This document shows, piece after piece, positions 37,963 through 45,708 of a stretch of 64,000 bases of DNA (the stretch's first letter is position 1; the number at the start of each line of letters is the position of its first letter). Where the stretch lies: contig CAJMSX010000001.1 of NCBI GenBank assembly GCA_905216195.1, positions 62,001-126,000 of the forward strand, in the 5' to 3' direction. Source of the DNA: an uncultured bacterium (lineage in GTDB: Bacteria > Bacteroidota > Bacteroidia > Bacteroidales > Marinifilaceae). The notes under the pieces are model-generated. The model was given only the letters and a program-made list of their open reading frames with translations, was not told the DNA's origin and made no database searches. The position numbers were made by a program, and so were the translations under genes.

Positions 37963-38020
37963 CGTCTTCGTTTTTAGTCTGGCTGAATATGCCCGTTTTT
38001 ATACAAATATCGTGCTGGAA

Positions 38021-38065
38021 TCTCCTTAACCGCAGTATTCGATCTGTTAAGTAGTGTTAAGGAGA
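38021..38065. repeat. Perfect 10-bp inverted repeat between maeB and mutL
   Basis: TCTCCTTAAC (38021-38030) and GTTAAGGAGA (38056-38065) are exact complements around a 25-nt spacer. It lies upstream of maeB and downstream of mutL. A rho-type stop or an operator are both possible; no T-tract follows. Confidence 0.4.
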
Positions 38066-38122
38066 AACGCGTGGTAGGAGTAACTAGCTGGACGATTGTT
38101 ATCTCCGATTTGTCCGCTCTGT

Positions 38123-38305
38123 TTATTTAAACCAGGTATGCACTTCTTCTGAACGGAGAATGTGAATGATGGTTTTACCGTCGGCGGTATAATTGTGGTG
38201 GGTGCAGGCAAAAAGATTATCCATTAATTCGTTCATTTCTGCCGGATTCAGCACCGTGTCGTAACCGATAGCCGAAGCTTTCGCCAAGGCGAGGGCCAAA
38301 CGTTC
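38123..38305 (-). pseudogene. mutL: Detached C-terminal 60 codons of mutL, in frame after an internal TAA
   Basis: Directly after the TAA at 38306-38308 the same frame stays open for 60 codons to a second TAA at 38123-38125. The text begins ERLALALAKAS and continues with NPAEMNELMDNLFACT, NYTADGKTI and HILRSEEV, which is the expected end of a Bacteroidales MutL C-terminal domain. Adding it restores 616 aa, the usual length. There is no start codon with good context, so it would be made only by read-through or suppression. Confidence 0.85.
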
Positions 38306-39973
38306 TTACATTTTGGTTTTGATATCCCCTTCCGTATCTTTGTAATGTTCTATCAGTTGGGTTAATACCGCACGGGCGCGGGAACAGGAAAGATCCGGAG
38401 GGGTAGCGTAGACGGCAAAACCATTCTGTCCCGATTCATGAAGTTCGAATCCCAAAAATTCCAAATCTTCGCGAATGTCTTGTAAAAGAGAGAAGTCCGA
38501 AGCAGAAAGTTCCAGTGTTTCGGGGAACAAATTCTTTTGTCCGTTTACTTTCCGGTCTTCCAGCGTTTTCAGATATTGTTCGAAAAGAATCCGTTCGTGA
38601 GCCTTTTTCTGATCGATGAACATCAGACCCGAATGGACGGGAGTGACGATGTAACGTCCCTTCATTTGAATGAAAGAAGGGACGGAAGGAAGAGTTGCGG
38701 AAAGATCGGCCTCCGTCATACCCGGCAGAGAGGTTTGTTGCGGTTCATGCTGCTCTTTCAATCCTTCGAATAAGGTTTCCCAATTGGCGGGAACTTTGTG
38801 GGAAGCGGGAACCGATTTTTTCTCAAAGTCCGAATCTTCGATGTGGATGCCGGATTTGTAATGAAAAGGATTGTAATTGGGATTGTAATTTACTTTCGGG
38901 AGATAAGGGGTGGCCGCTTCCTTTTGGGCGGGTGGGGTATAGCTGATTTCCCCTTCTGTATCGAAATCCAGAGGGGGAGTAACGTTGAATTTACCCAAAG
39001 ATTCTTTTATACCGGCCATCAATATCTGGAAGAAGTCCGTTTCGTTCTGAAATTTTATTTCCGTTTTAGTGGGATGGATATTCACGTCGATATAAGAAGG
39101 ATCGACCGTAAAATATAAAAAATAAGAAGGAATACAATCCGGACCGATTAAACCGGAATAAGCTTCCGTTACCGCTTTATGAAAAAAATTGTGTTTCATA
39201 AACCGGTTGTTCACGAAAAAGTATTGTTCTCCGTAGGTCTTGCGGGAATGTTCCGGACTGCACACAAATCCCCGGATAGATAGCAGACTGGTGTTGCATT
39301 CGATGCCGATCAGTTTGGAGTTGATGTTTTTTCCGAATACATTGACGATCCGCTGCCGGAGTCCGGTAGACGGCAGGTTATAAATTTCATTTCCATTGTT
39401 CGTCAGGACGAAAGAAATTTCCGGATTCGTCAAAGCTACCCGGAGGAATTCCTGGATGATGTTTCTCAACTCGGTTGTATCGGACTTGAGAAACTTACGC
39501 CGGGCGGGAATGTTGAAAAATAAATTTTTTACACAGATATTGGTCCCCCGGGAAGTGTTTACCGCTTCCTGTTTTTTTAATTCCGAAGCCGTGATTTGCA
39601 AAAACGTTCCCAGTTCGTCTTCTTCCCGGCGGGTTTTGAGTTCCACCTCGGCCACGGAGGCTATGGAGGGTAAAGCCTCTCCCCGGAACCCTAAAGTATG
39701 GATGTTGAAAAGGTCCTGGGCGGAAGAGATTTTAGAGGTAGCGTGGCGTTCGAAAGCCATGCGGGCATCCATAGGCGACATGCCTTTCCCGTCGTCGATG
39801 ACCTGTACGATCGCTTTTCCTACATTTTTTAATAGGACGTGAATATGTGCGGCTCCGGCATCGACGGCGTTTTCCATCAGTTCTTTCACCACAGAGGCCG
39901 GCCGTTGCACAACCTCTCCCGCCGCAATCTGATTTGCTACAGAATCGGGCAATAATTGAATAATATCTGCCAT
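38306..39973 (-). CDS. mutL: DNA mismatch repair protein MutL, truncated by an in-frame TAA
   Basis: A GHKL ATPase linking mismatch recognition to strand removal. N-terminal motifs are intact: QIAAGEVVQRP, ELMENAVDAGA, DDGKGMS and TLGFRGEALPS. The C-terminal domain begins near residue 430; its endonuclease-type motif reads DQKKAHERILFE (about 454), with both Glu kept but the usual His-Ala replaced by Lys-Lys. The frame stops after IKTKM at codon 556, 60 codons short of the intact end. Loss of the end of the dimerisation domain should cripple the protein. It is third in an operon after two membrane-protein genes (11-bp gap). Confidence 0.9.
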   Translation of the reverse strand: MADIIQLLPDSVANQIAAGEVVQRPASVVKELMENAVDAGAAHIHVLLKNVGKAIVQVIDDGKGMSPMDARMAFERHATSKISSAQDLFNIHTLGFRGEALPSIASVAEVELKTRREEDELGTFLQITASELKKQEAVNTSRGTNICVKNLFFNIPARRKFLKSDTTELRNIIQEFLRVALTNPEISFVLTNNGNEIYNLPSTGLRQRIVNVFGKNINSKLIGIECNTSLLSIRGFVCSPEHSRKTYGEQYFFVNNRFMKHNFFHKAVTEAYSGLIGPDCIPSYFLYFTVDPSYIDVNIHPTKTEIKFQNETDFFQILMAGIKESLGKFNVTPPLDFDTEGEISYTPPAQKEAATPYLPKVNYNPNYNPFHYKSGIHIEDSDFEKKSVPASHKVPANWETLFEGLKEQHEPQQTSLPGMTEADLSATLPSVPSFIQMKGRYIVTPVHSGLMFIDQKKAHERILFEQYLKTLEDRKVNGQKNLFPETLELSASDFSLLQDIREDLEFLGFELHESGQNGFAVYATPPDLSCSRARAVLTQLIEHYKDTEGDIKTKM

Positions 39974-39984
39974 ATTTGTTTTTA

Positions 39985-40305
39985 TTACATGCCGAAAAAG
40001 CGGAGTACTCCTTCGGAATAACGCATCATAATGAATAGTAATACCAAAAAGACGATGATCAGTACCAAAAACAAGCGTACAATGTATCGGCCATTGTATC
40101 CGTGGCGGTTGGCTTTTCTCTGCCTGTACAGGTCGGTAAAACGTCCTTTTACGTTCGGAATATAGATATCTTTTTCGTCCTTATCGATTCCCAATTCCGC
40201 CTTGATTCTTTTTTCCCGTTCTTCTCGCTCTTCCTGATCGGCATCCCAGTAACGGGGCTTTATTTCGAACTTTCGGTTGTCTTTTCTTTCAAACATACGA
40301 GCCAT
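39985..40305 (-). CDS. Conserved small membrane protein of Bacteroidales, unknown function
   Basis: 106 aa: a charged, mostly helical N-terminal half (KPRYWDADQEEREEREKR) and one C-terminal TM helix (about 73-97). The cytoplasmic N-terminus and lack of a signal peptide suggest a tail-anchored-like topology. It sits between a flippase-like gene (2-bp gap) and mutL (11-bp gap) and is surely co-transcribed with both. I recognise the neighbourhood style but no function. Confidence 0.75.
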   Translation of the reverse strand: MARMFERKDNRKFEIKPRYWDADQEEREEREKRIKAELGIDKDEKDIYIPNVKGRFTDLYRQRKANRHGYNGRYIVRLFLVLIIVFLVLLFIMMRYSEGVLRFFGM

Positions 40306-40307
40306 AT

Positions 40308-41396
40308 CTATCGGATTTTAGGAGTTGATTTTTGAGAGGCGCCTCCTCCGAAATGTTTCCCGATCCATTTGGGAACCAGAAAGGCACCGATGAATAAATA
40401 AGGGTAATAACTGATTAACCGCCATAAGATCGCCATGGCTACGGCTACTCCTGCGCTGGGCAGGAACTCGCCCAGATATTTGGAAAATACGTATTCGGCA
40501 AAACCGCTTCCGCCGGGAGTGGGACTGATTAACATCATGATCCACATGACCAGTTGACGGGCAAATATCAGAAAATGTTCCGCCCAATCGTAACGCCCCG
40601 CCCAGAATGCCATCAGGATAGCGTTGACTACCCAATAGCGGGCCGTCCATGAAAAAAAAGTGGCACCGAACGTTTTTAACCAAAATGAAAAAGGCATGTT
40701 TCTTAACTCGTAGGAATTCCGGATGATGTCATACCCCGCTTCATTGGCATTCTGACGCCATTTCCGTAAAAGCCGGAACTTAAAACATTTCAAAAGCAGG
40801 TATTTTAATCCCCTCGGATTTTTGAATAATCCGTAACTAAGCACCAGTAAGTACAGCAGTTTGAGCGTATATCCGCCCACAGCGAACCAAAAGAGGCTGT
40901 CTACGACCGCTTTACTGGCTCCCGGCATTTCCCAAAGACGAACATGGTTGACGAAAAGAAGAATGACGGGAAACATGAGGATGAAATACAATTCATCCAA
41001 AAAAGAAGTGGCCATTACAATGGCGGAACTCCTCCCTACCTTTACTCCTTCTTTGTTGACAAATAAAATGGCGATACTCGTACCTCCGATGGCCGAAGGA
41101 GTTACGGCCGAAGTGAATTCCCAGAGGAAAATGATCCGGAGAGATTGCAGCCACGAAAGCCGCTCTCCCGAAAGAATCCGTAACCGGATCACATACCCGA
41201 GGTCCCGTACCGCCATACATAATACGGCAACCAGTAACCAGGCGGCAGACACCCAGGTGAAGGTGATCTGCTCGAAGGCTTTCAGGTCGAATTCTTTATA
41301 GAGCATGTAAGACACTACCGCCAGCCCGATCAATATCGGATAGATGATTTTATACGGACTGATTTTTTTGGTAAGTATCTGTTGTTCTCCTTCCAT
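40308..41396 (-). CDS. Lysylphosphatidylglycerol synthase TM-region/UPF0104 family membrane protein
   Basis: 362 aa with about eight TM helices and the family phrases SAVTPSAIGGTSIA, ATSFLDELYF and SPTPGGSGFAEY. The family comprises flippase-like membrane domains of MprF-type proteins; here no aminoacyltransferase domain is fused, so only the integral-membrane role (lipid or lipid-linked substrate handling) can be proposed. First gene of the operon that runs into mutL. Confidence 0.85.
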   Translation of the reverse strand: MEGEQQILTKKISPYKIIYPILIGLAVVSYMLYKEFDLKAFEQITFTWVSAAWLLVAVLCMAVRDLGYVIRLRILSGERLSWLQSLRIIFLWEFTSAVTPSAIGGTSIAILFVNKEGVKVGRSSAIVMATSFLDELYFILMFPVILLFVNHVRLWEMPGASKAVVDSLFWFAVGGYTLKLLYLLVLSYGLFKNPRGLKYLLLKCFKFRLLRKWRQNANEAGYDIIRNSYELRNMPFSFWLKTFGATFFSWTARYWVVNAILMAFWAGRYDWAEHFLIFARQLVMWIMMLISPTPGGSGFAEYVFSKYLGEFLPSAGVAVAMAILWRLISYYPYLFIGAFLVPKWIGKHFGGGASQKSTPKIR

Positions 41397-41654
41397 GGTT
41401 TTGGGGTTAAGGTTGAGATGGCTAAGTTAGCAAAAAAAAAGAAAACGGACAATGTTTTGGAAAAGCACTTATGCTCTTCGGTCCTCTTTCGCTGGAAAAT
41501 TACCGGAAACCGGAGAAGGGAGAAGTAGCGCTTCTATTTTCGGATGTGGAAGGTAAAATTCTATATAAATAAAGGTAAATTTATAAAAAAAAGGCTTAAT
41601 TTTGAAGTTGTAGGATTTATACCTCAACGTTGGATGAACTTTAAATTGAAGATC

Positions 41655-42851
41655 ATGAAAAAGAATGGATGGCTTATGTTTTTCTTAGGGGGCATTTTTT
41701 TTATAGGAGCTTGTTCAGCTCCCTCGGTGCCCCACAATGAGTTTCTCATTGAAGGGGAATTGACGAACGTTCCCGATAGTACGATTCTGGAGTTTCGGGT
41801 TGCAGAGGGGGATTTGTTGAAGGAAGTGGGCCGGGATACCGTGATCAACGGAAAATTTTCGTTCCGGGACACGATTGGAGAAGAGATACGGCAATTGCTG
41901 CTGATGTCCGACAGCAAAGGCTTTCCTTCTTTCTGGCAGGAAATATGGGTGGCTCCCGGCAAATATGTGCGTATTACCGGAAACGATAGGCTGTTACAGA
42001 CCTGGGAAGTTCAGAGCGATATACCGGAACAAGCCGAAGTAAGGCGTTTTTTCGAAGCTATGTGTCCCGAGCAAATCGAATTATTGAAGTATTCCGTGGA
42101 AGAAGCGAAAATTTTTAGTGCGTTATTTCGGGAGCATGGAGGGGATGAGGCGTATATGGAAATCGCTTTTGCACAGGTCGATTCCCTCCGCAAGCTGGAA
42201 AAACCTCTGGAGGATATCGTAGAGCGAAAAAAATTCGAGGTATTGAAATCAGCTCCGGTTACCCGGGTATGGCTGGATAAATACAGCAGTGAAGCCAGTC
42301 GTTTGCAATGGGATAAAGATTGTCCTTATTTAGCGGACCTCAGGGCCCTCTATTCCCGGATGTCGGAGGCCGATAAGCAGACGATTGAGGGACAGACGAT
42401 TACGGAGTATATGAATTTGGGAAAAGAAGTGAATGTGGGGGAGGAAATGGTGGACGGAAATTTATATGACCTGGACGGCAACCTGCATCATCTGGCGGAA
42501 CTCAGAGGGAAATACATCCTGCTGGATTTCTGGAGTACGGGTTGCGGTCCGTGTATTCAGGCTATTCCGGAAATGGAAGAGATTGCGGAAATGTACAAGG
42601 ATAAACTGTCGGTAGTCAGTATTAATGAAGATTCCAAAGCTTCCTGGCAAAAATTTGTACGGGAGAAAAAGATGAGCGGAATTCAGTGGAATGAGTTGAG
42701 AAGGGGACGTACGGGACTAGCCGCTCAATACAAAGTCGTAGGCATTCCGCATTACGTGCTGATTTCACCGGAGGGAAAAATTACCGATATGTGGAGCGGA
42801 TACGGTCCCGGCAGTTTGAAAAGTAAATTGAAAAAAGCATTGAAAGGATAG
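41655..42851 (+). CDS. Thioredoxin-fold lipoprotein (DUF4369 + TlpA-like)
   Basis: A 398-aa lipoprotein (IGACS lipobox). DUF4369 beta domain (about 28-125: IEGELTNVPDSTIL), a helical linker, then a TlpA/ResA-like thioredoxin domain (about 260-398) with the redox motif CGPC in STGCGPCIQ and the cis-Pro segment VVGIPHYV. Such proteins reduce or isomerise disulfides in the periplasm. The start is the ATG that begins the signal peptide; an open frame extends 37 codons further up without one. The 250 bp upstream shows a TAATTTTG box (41597-41604). Confidence 0.86.
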   Translation: MKKNGWLMFFLGGIFFIGACSAPSVPHNEFLIEGELTNVPDSTILEFRVAEGDLLKEVGRDTVINGKFSFRDTIGEEIRQLLLMSDSKGFPSFWQEIWVAPGKYVRITGNDRLLQTWEVQSDIPEQAEVRRFFEAMCPEQIELLKYSVEEAKIFSALFREHGGDEAYMEIAFAQVDSLRKLEKPLEDIVERKKFEVLKSAPVTRVWLDKYSSEASRLQWDKDCPYLADLRALYSRMSEADKQTIEGQTITEYMNLGKEVNVGEEMVDGNLYDLDGNLHHLAELRGKYILLDFWSTGCGPCIQAIPEMEEIAEMYKDKLSVVSINEDSKASWQKFVREKKMSGIQWNELRRGRTGLAAQYKVVGIPHYVLISPEGKITDMWSGYGPGSLKSKLKKALKG

Positions 42852-42994
42852 TATTCTTTCTTCGGATATCATTTCTTGTAAAATGCCGGTATTTTTTGCC
42901 GGCCTACGGAAAGGATCCTGGCCTGCAAAGACCTTCGTTGCCGGATGAGACGTTGGGGTTCCTGCCTTTCCTGTCTAACCGGCATCAAATATAA

Positions 42995-43036
42995 AAAAGC
43001 CGCAATTACTGCTCTGATTCAGTTTTTGCGGCTTTT
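42995..43036 (-). terminator. Terminator of the original tRNA-Ala gene
   Basis: Perfect 11-bp stem AAAAGCCGCAA/TTGCGGCTTTT with a 20-nt loop; read leftward it ends in a T-run and starts directly after the tRNA 3' end. The 140 bp before it contains no gene. Confidence 0.8.
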
Positions 43037-43037
43037 G

Positions 43038-43079
43038 TGGAGAATATCGGAGTCGAACCGACGACCTCTTGCATGCCAT
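43038..43079 (-). tRNA. 3' half of tRNA-Ala(GGC), left attachment site (attL)
   Basis: Read on the reverse strand: anticodon loop AT-GGC-AT (anticodon at 43075-43077), 3' anticodon stem GCAAG, variable AGGTC, T-arm GTCGG-TTCGACT-CCGAT, acceptor strand ATTCTCC and discriminator A; CCA is not encoded. The 5' half (acceptor, D-arm, 5' anticodon stem) is missing: upstream of the loop the sequence turns AT-rich. This is the duplicated target left when an element integrates in the anticodon loop; the restored tRNA should be at the other end, beyond the window. Confidence 0.85.
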
Positions 43080-43080
43080 A

Positions 43081-43353
43081 ATAAATGTCTTACCTTTGTC
43101 AAAGTGTTGATTTATAATTATTTATACATATATTTGAAGTGTTTGTGTGTAACTTATGTGTAATTCGATTTTTTAATTAATAGCTTTGGTAAAATATCAA
43201 TTTGTAGTAATTTTAAATAAGAAGTATATTTGTCGTGTATATTAAATAGGATATATCATTATATAATATACATAAAGACTTGGGAGAAAATGTAAGAGCT
43301 TACATTGAATTTCATGTTTTTGTAAGCCAATATTATATTGTTTAATTTTTAGA
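43081..43353. other. AT-rich prophage left end without genes; repeated TGTAAG/TGTGTAA motifs
   Basis: No convincing gene. It holds TGTGTAA twice in direct orientation (43146-43152, 43157-43163; 11-bp period), a perfect palindrome ATGTAAG-AG-CTTACAT (43290-43305), and another TGTAAGC (43321-43327) that can pair with GCTTACA (43298-43304). Candidate recombinase arm sites or a terminator for the leftward repressor gene. Confidence 0.45.
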
Positions 43354-43752
43354 CTATTGTCCTCTTTTTAAGATCGTATTTTCCTTTTTGTCTTTTGTCT
43401 CTTCGCTTGTTAGTTTTTCCAGTTTTGTGGTTAATTCAGCATTTTGCTTTTGTAACTCTATTATTTTATCCTGTGCTTTAATAAGTCGCTTTAATATATC
43501 GACTTCGTTAGTATTGATATTGTTTTGTGTTTCTTTTTTGTCTATTCCTCCACGTCCGGTAAGTAACCATTCACAATTTATTTGAGGGAATGTATTTGCA
43601 ATTTTTTCCAGTAACATAAAGCTAGGTGCCCCTTGTCTTAATCCGGTGATATTACCAATAACGGAAGGGGTAACTCCTAGTTTTTTGGCAAATTCGCTTT
43701 TACTACCCTTACAATAGGTATTTATTATTAGTTCTATTCTTTTGTTTATCAT
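43354..43752 (-). CDS. Phage CI-like repressor, HTH plus coiled coil
   Basis: 132 aa: a helix-turn-helix of the Cro/CI type (about 3-70; SKSEFAKKLGVTPSVIGNI, then CEWLLTGRGG, typical of Bacteroidales phage regulators) and a C-terminal heptad-rich helix (about 85-120) that would dimerise it. There is no peptidase domain, so it is not a LexA-type self-cleaving repressor. The start is ATG at 43752; the open frame extends upstream through the operator region. It is leftward, divergent from all early genes, as expected for a lysogeny repressor. Confidence 0.78.
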   Translation of the reverse strand: MINKRIELIINTYCKGSKSEFAKKLGVTPSVIGNITGLRQGAPSFMLLEKIANTFPQINCEWLLTGRGGIDKKETQNNINTNEVDILKRLIKAQDKIIELQKQNAELTTKLEKLTSEETKDKKENTILKRGQ

Positions 43753-43765
43753 GTACTTATAGTAG

Positions 43766-43821
43766 TTTTTACTCTTTTGCGTAATTTTATTTGATTTTTT
43801 ACACAAATGCGTATATATTTG
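43766..43821 (+). promoter_or_regulatory. Lysis-lysogeny switch: two 18-bp operator-like repeats and rightward early promoter
   Basis: Direct repeats TTTTTACTCTTTTGCGTA (43766-43783) and TTTTTACACAAATGCGTA (43796-43813) lie 30 bp apart and are imperfect palindromes (TAC-C...GCGTA). The early promoter is TTTG (43790-43793), 20 bp, TATATTTG (43814-43821); the second repeat fills the space between its boxes, so bound repressor should block it. A leftward TACATTTG with TTTG 19 bp upstream (43875-43882, 43902-43905) may drive the repressor. Confidence 0.68.
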
Positions 43822-43882
43822 TAGTAAATAATTGTTTAATGCAATTACAAGTTGCAATAAAAAAATATAATTCTCAAATGTA

Positions 43883-44098
43883 ATGGAAAAATCGGAAACT
43901 ACAAAAAAAGTTACAAAAATTGACTGGCCAGAAACGCTGAAATCAATTAAAATAGGTGAATTTCAAACATTTACAAGAAAGGAAATAACAGTGTCAAATC
44001 TTCGTACCAAAGCATCTAAATTAAGAAGACACGGTTATGTATTTAAAGTAGAATCTAGAGATAATGATGATTACGCAGTTGTGACACGTGAAAGATAA
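43883..44098 (+). CDS. Small early prophage protein, possible DNA-binding
   Basis: 71 aa, basic, no hydrophobic segment. The core reads SIKIGEFQTFTRKEITVSNLRTKA and then GYVFKVESRD, a short winged-helix-like alternation that could bind DNA. First gene under the rightward early promoter, the position of Cro-like proteins, but sequence similarity to Cro is not evident. Function not assigned. Confidence 0.6.
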   Translation: MEKSETTKKVTKIDWPETLKSIKIGEFQTFTRKEITVSNLRTKASKLRRHGYVFKVESRDNDDYAVVTRER

Positions 44099-44102
44099 TA
44101 AT

Positions 44103-44468
44103 ATGGAAAATACGGAAGTTAAAAAATTTATACGTGAAACGCTGATCGTGATGAGAGAAAGTGCAGCCGATTCAATGGACAAAATAACACAAAGGTGTTA
44201 TGATCTGGGCCGCATCACCGCATTAATTGAAAGTGGACAACTAAGCCGTTATATATCCTATAATGAGGCAACAAAACCCCGAAGTAAGGGAGGGTATGGC
44301 CGTGGTACGGTTGATAGGTGGGTTAATGAAGGTCTTTTGCAAAAAGTAAAGGACGGGAAAAATAATAGTAAGGTACGGTTTGATCGTTTAAAACTTGCAG
44401 AACTAGATGCGAAAGCGAACCGAGCAAGTTGGTTCAAATTTCATGACAAAGACAAGAATACAGAATAA
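44103..44468 (+). CDS. Early prophage protein with MerR/excisionase-like helix-turn-helix
   Basis: 121 aa. The N-terminal half is helical; the second half has GRGTVDRWVNEGLLQKVKDG followed by VRFDRLKLAELD, the pattern of excisionase or HTH_17-type winged helices that read DNA through a turn before a basic wing. The start is ATG at 44103, 4 bp after the previous stop; a GTG five codons earlier overlaps it. Excisionase is an inference from fold and position. Confidence 0.6.
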   Translation: MENTEVKKFIRETLIVMRESAADSMDKITQRCYDLGRITALIESGQLSRYISYNEATKPRSKGGYGRGTVDRWVNEGLLQKVKDGKNNSKVRFDRLKLAELDAKANRASWFKFHDKDKNTE

Positions 44469-44480
44469 GATAGCAAATAA

Positions 44481-44558
44481 ATGAAGAAACTCACATCTAA
44501 AAATATATACGTTGTCAAACAGTCTCATAATAGGTGGAGTTTCTTCTTCAATATTTAA
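44481..44558 (+). CDS. Possible 25-codon mini-gene spanning a long-range hairpin
   Basis: ATG MKKLTSKNIYVVKQSHNRW... to TAA, filling most of the gap between two early genes. Its ends carry a perfect 10-bp inverted repeat, GAAGAAACTC (44483-44492) and GAGTTTCTTC (44537-44546). It could be a leader peptide or simply a spacer. Confidence 0.25.
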   Translation: MKKLTSKNIYVVKQSHNRWSFFFNI

Positions 44559-44560
44559 GT

Positions 44561-44764
44561 ATGAATTTATTAGAAGTTATTAAAAATATTATAAAAGAGA
44601 AAGAGGTTGCCTGTGTTCGCCCTACTCATGTACTTATAGTAAAAGACTTGAAATGGCGTTTGAAAAATTGCACAACCATAGATTATGAATTAAAAGAATT
44701 AGAAGAGAAAGGATTAATTCAAATAGGCGATACAATTAATGATAAATATATTACTATATTATGA
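44561..44764 (+). CDS. Small early prophage protein, winged-helix-like
   Basis: 67 aa. NLLEVIKNIIKEKEVACVRP, then DLKWRLKNCTTIDYELKELEEKGLIQIGDTINDKYI fits a compact winged helix with a recognition helix and a beta wing. The start is ATG at 44561; a GTG nine codons upstream also opens the frame. Its TGA overlaps the ATG of the radical SAM gene (ATGA), so the two are translationally coupled. Confidence 0.55.
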   Translation: MNLLEVIKNIIKEKEVACVRPTHVLIVKDLKWRLKNCTTIDYELKELEEKGLIQIGDTINDKYITIL

Positions 44765-45678
44765 AAATCGGGTTAATAGATGTAGACGGTAAGAAATTTC
44801 CAAATCTTGCACTAATGAAAGTTGCGGCTTTTCATAAAAAGGCCGGTGATTCAGTGGAATGGATAAATTATTTTGAATCTTATGATATCGTTTATAAATC
44901 AAAGATTTTCACTTTTTCCCCGGATCAACAAACGTGGATACAGTCAGAGAGAATTATTACCGGCGGCACCGGGTACGATATTCATTCAAAATTACCGCCG
45001 GAAATAGACGAAATTCGTGTATTAGATTATAGTATATACCCCAATCATCCATTTTCATTACAATACTTTTCACGAGGTTGTATTCGTAAATGTCCCTTTT
45101 GTGTTGTTCGGGAGAAAGAGGGATATATTGCCCCTTCTATTCCCTATGATCTGAACCCTGCCGGTAAATGGATTGAGGTGTTGGATAATAATTTTTTTGC
45201 TAATCCCGAATGGCGAGAAGCGATTAAATATCTTATAAATGCCGGACAACCCGTTAATCTACACGGTGTTGATGTGCGTATTATGGATGAGGAACAGGCA
45301 TATAATCTTAATAGGTTGAAATTATCTGGTCGCATACATATTGCGTGGGATAACCCCAAAGACAAGATTTTACCGCATATTGAAAATATGTTGCGTTTTA
45401 TTAATTCGCATAAAATCGTATGTTACGTGTTGATCGGTTATAATTCTACTATACATGAGGATTACGAACGAGTTAAACAATTGAAAAAATTGAAAATAAC
45501 ACCGTTTGTCATGCCCTATCGGGATTATACTAATACCCGTACCCCAACCCAATATGAAAAAGACTTCGCAACATGGGTAAACGGTCATGTAGCTTTTAAT
45601 AGTTGTGATTTTAAAGAGTTTCAACCCCGCAAAGGGTTTAAGTGTTCGGAATATTTCAAATGTGATGAGGCCGGCTAA
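44761..45678 (+). CDS. Phage-encoded radical SAM protein
   Basis: 305 aa. The cluster motif is CIRKCPFC: Cys107, Cys111 and Cys114 in the CxxxCxxC spacing that binds the 4Fe-4S cluster and S-adenosylmethionine. The N-terminal 90 residues (KIGLIDVDGKKFPNLALMK) look like the Rossmann-type domain ahead of B12-dependent radical SAM enzymes, but a DxHxxG cobalamin motif is not seen. Three more Cys close the protein (NSCDF, FKCSEYFKC), possible ligands of a second cluster. It is tightly coupled to a small winged-helix gene and precedes the replication gene. Substrate is unknown; nucleic-acid modification is only a hypothesis. Confidence 0.82.
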   Translation: MKIGLIDVDGKKFPNLALMKVAAFHKKAGDSVEWINYFESYDIVYKSKIFTFSPDQQTWIQSERIITGGTGYDIHSKLPPEIDEIRVLDYSIYPNHPFSLQYFSRGCIRKCPFCVVREKEGYIAPSIPYDLNPAGKWIEVLDNNFFANPEWREAIKYLINAGQPVNLHGVDVRIMDEEQAYNLNRLKLSGRIHIAWDNPKDKILPHIENMLRFINSHKIVCYVLIGYNSTIHEDYERVKQLKKLKITPFVMPYRDYTNTRTPTQYEKDFATWVNGHVAFNSCDFKEFQPRKGFKCSEYFKCDEAG

Positions 45679-45708
45679 AGATAGTAGACTAAACCGTAAA
45701 GGTAAGTT

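Noticed and set aside
43038..43080. A complete tRNA gene at the prophage edge
   Set aside because: Only the 3' half is present; no D-arm, acceptor 5' strand or 5' anticodon stem follows inward.
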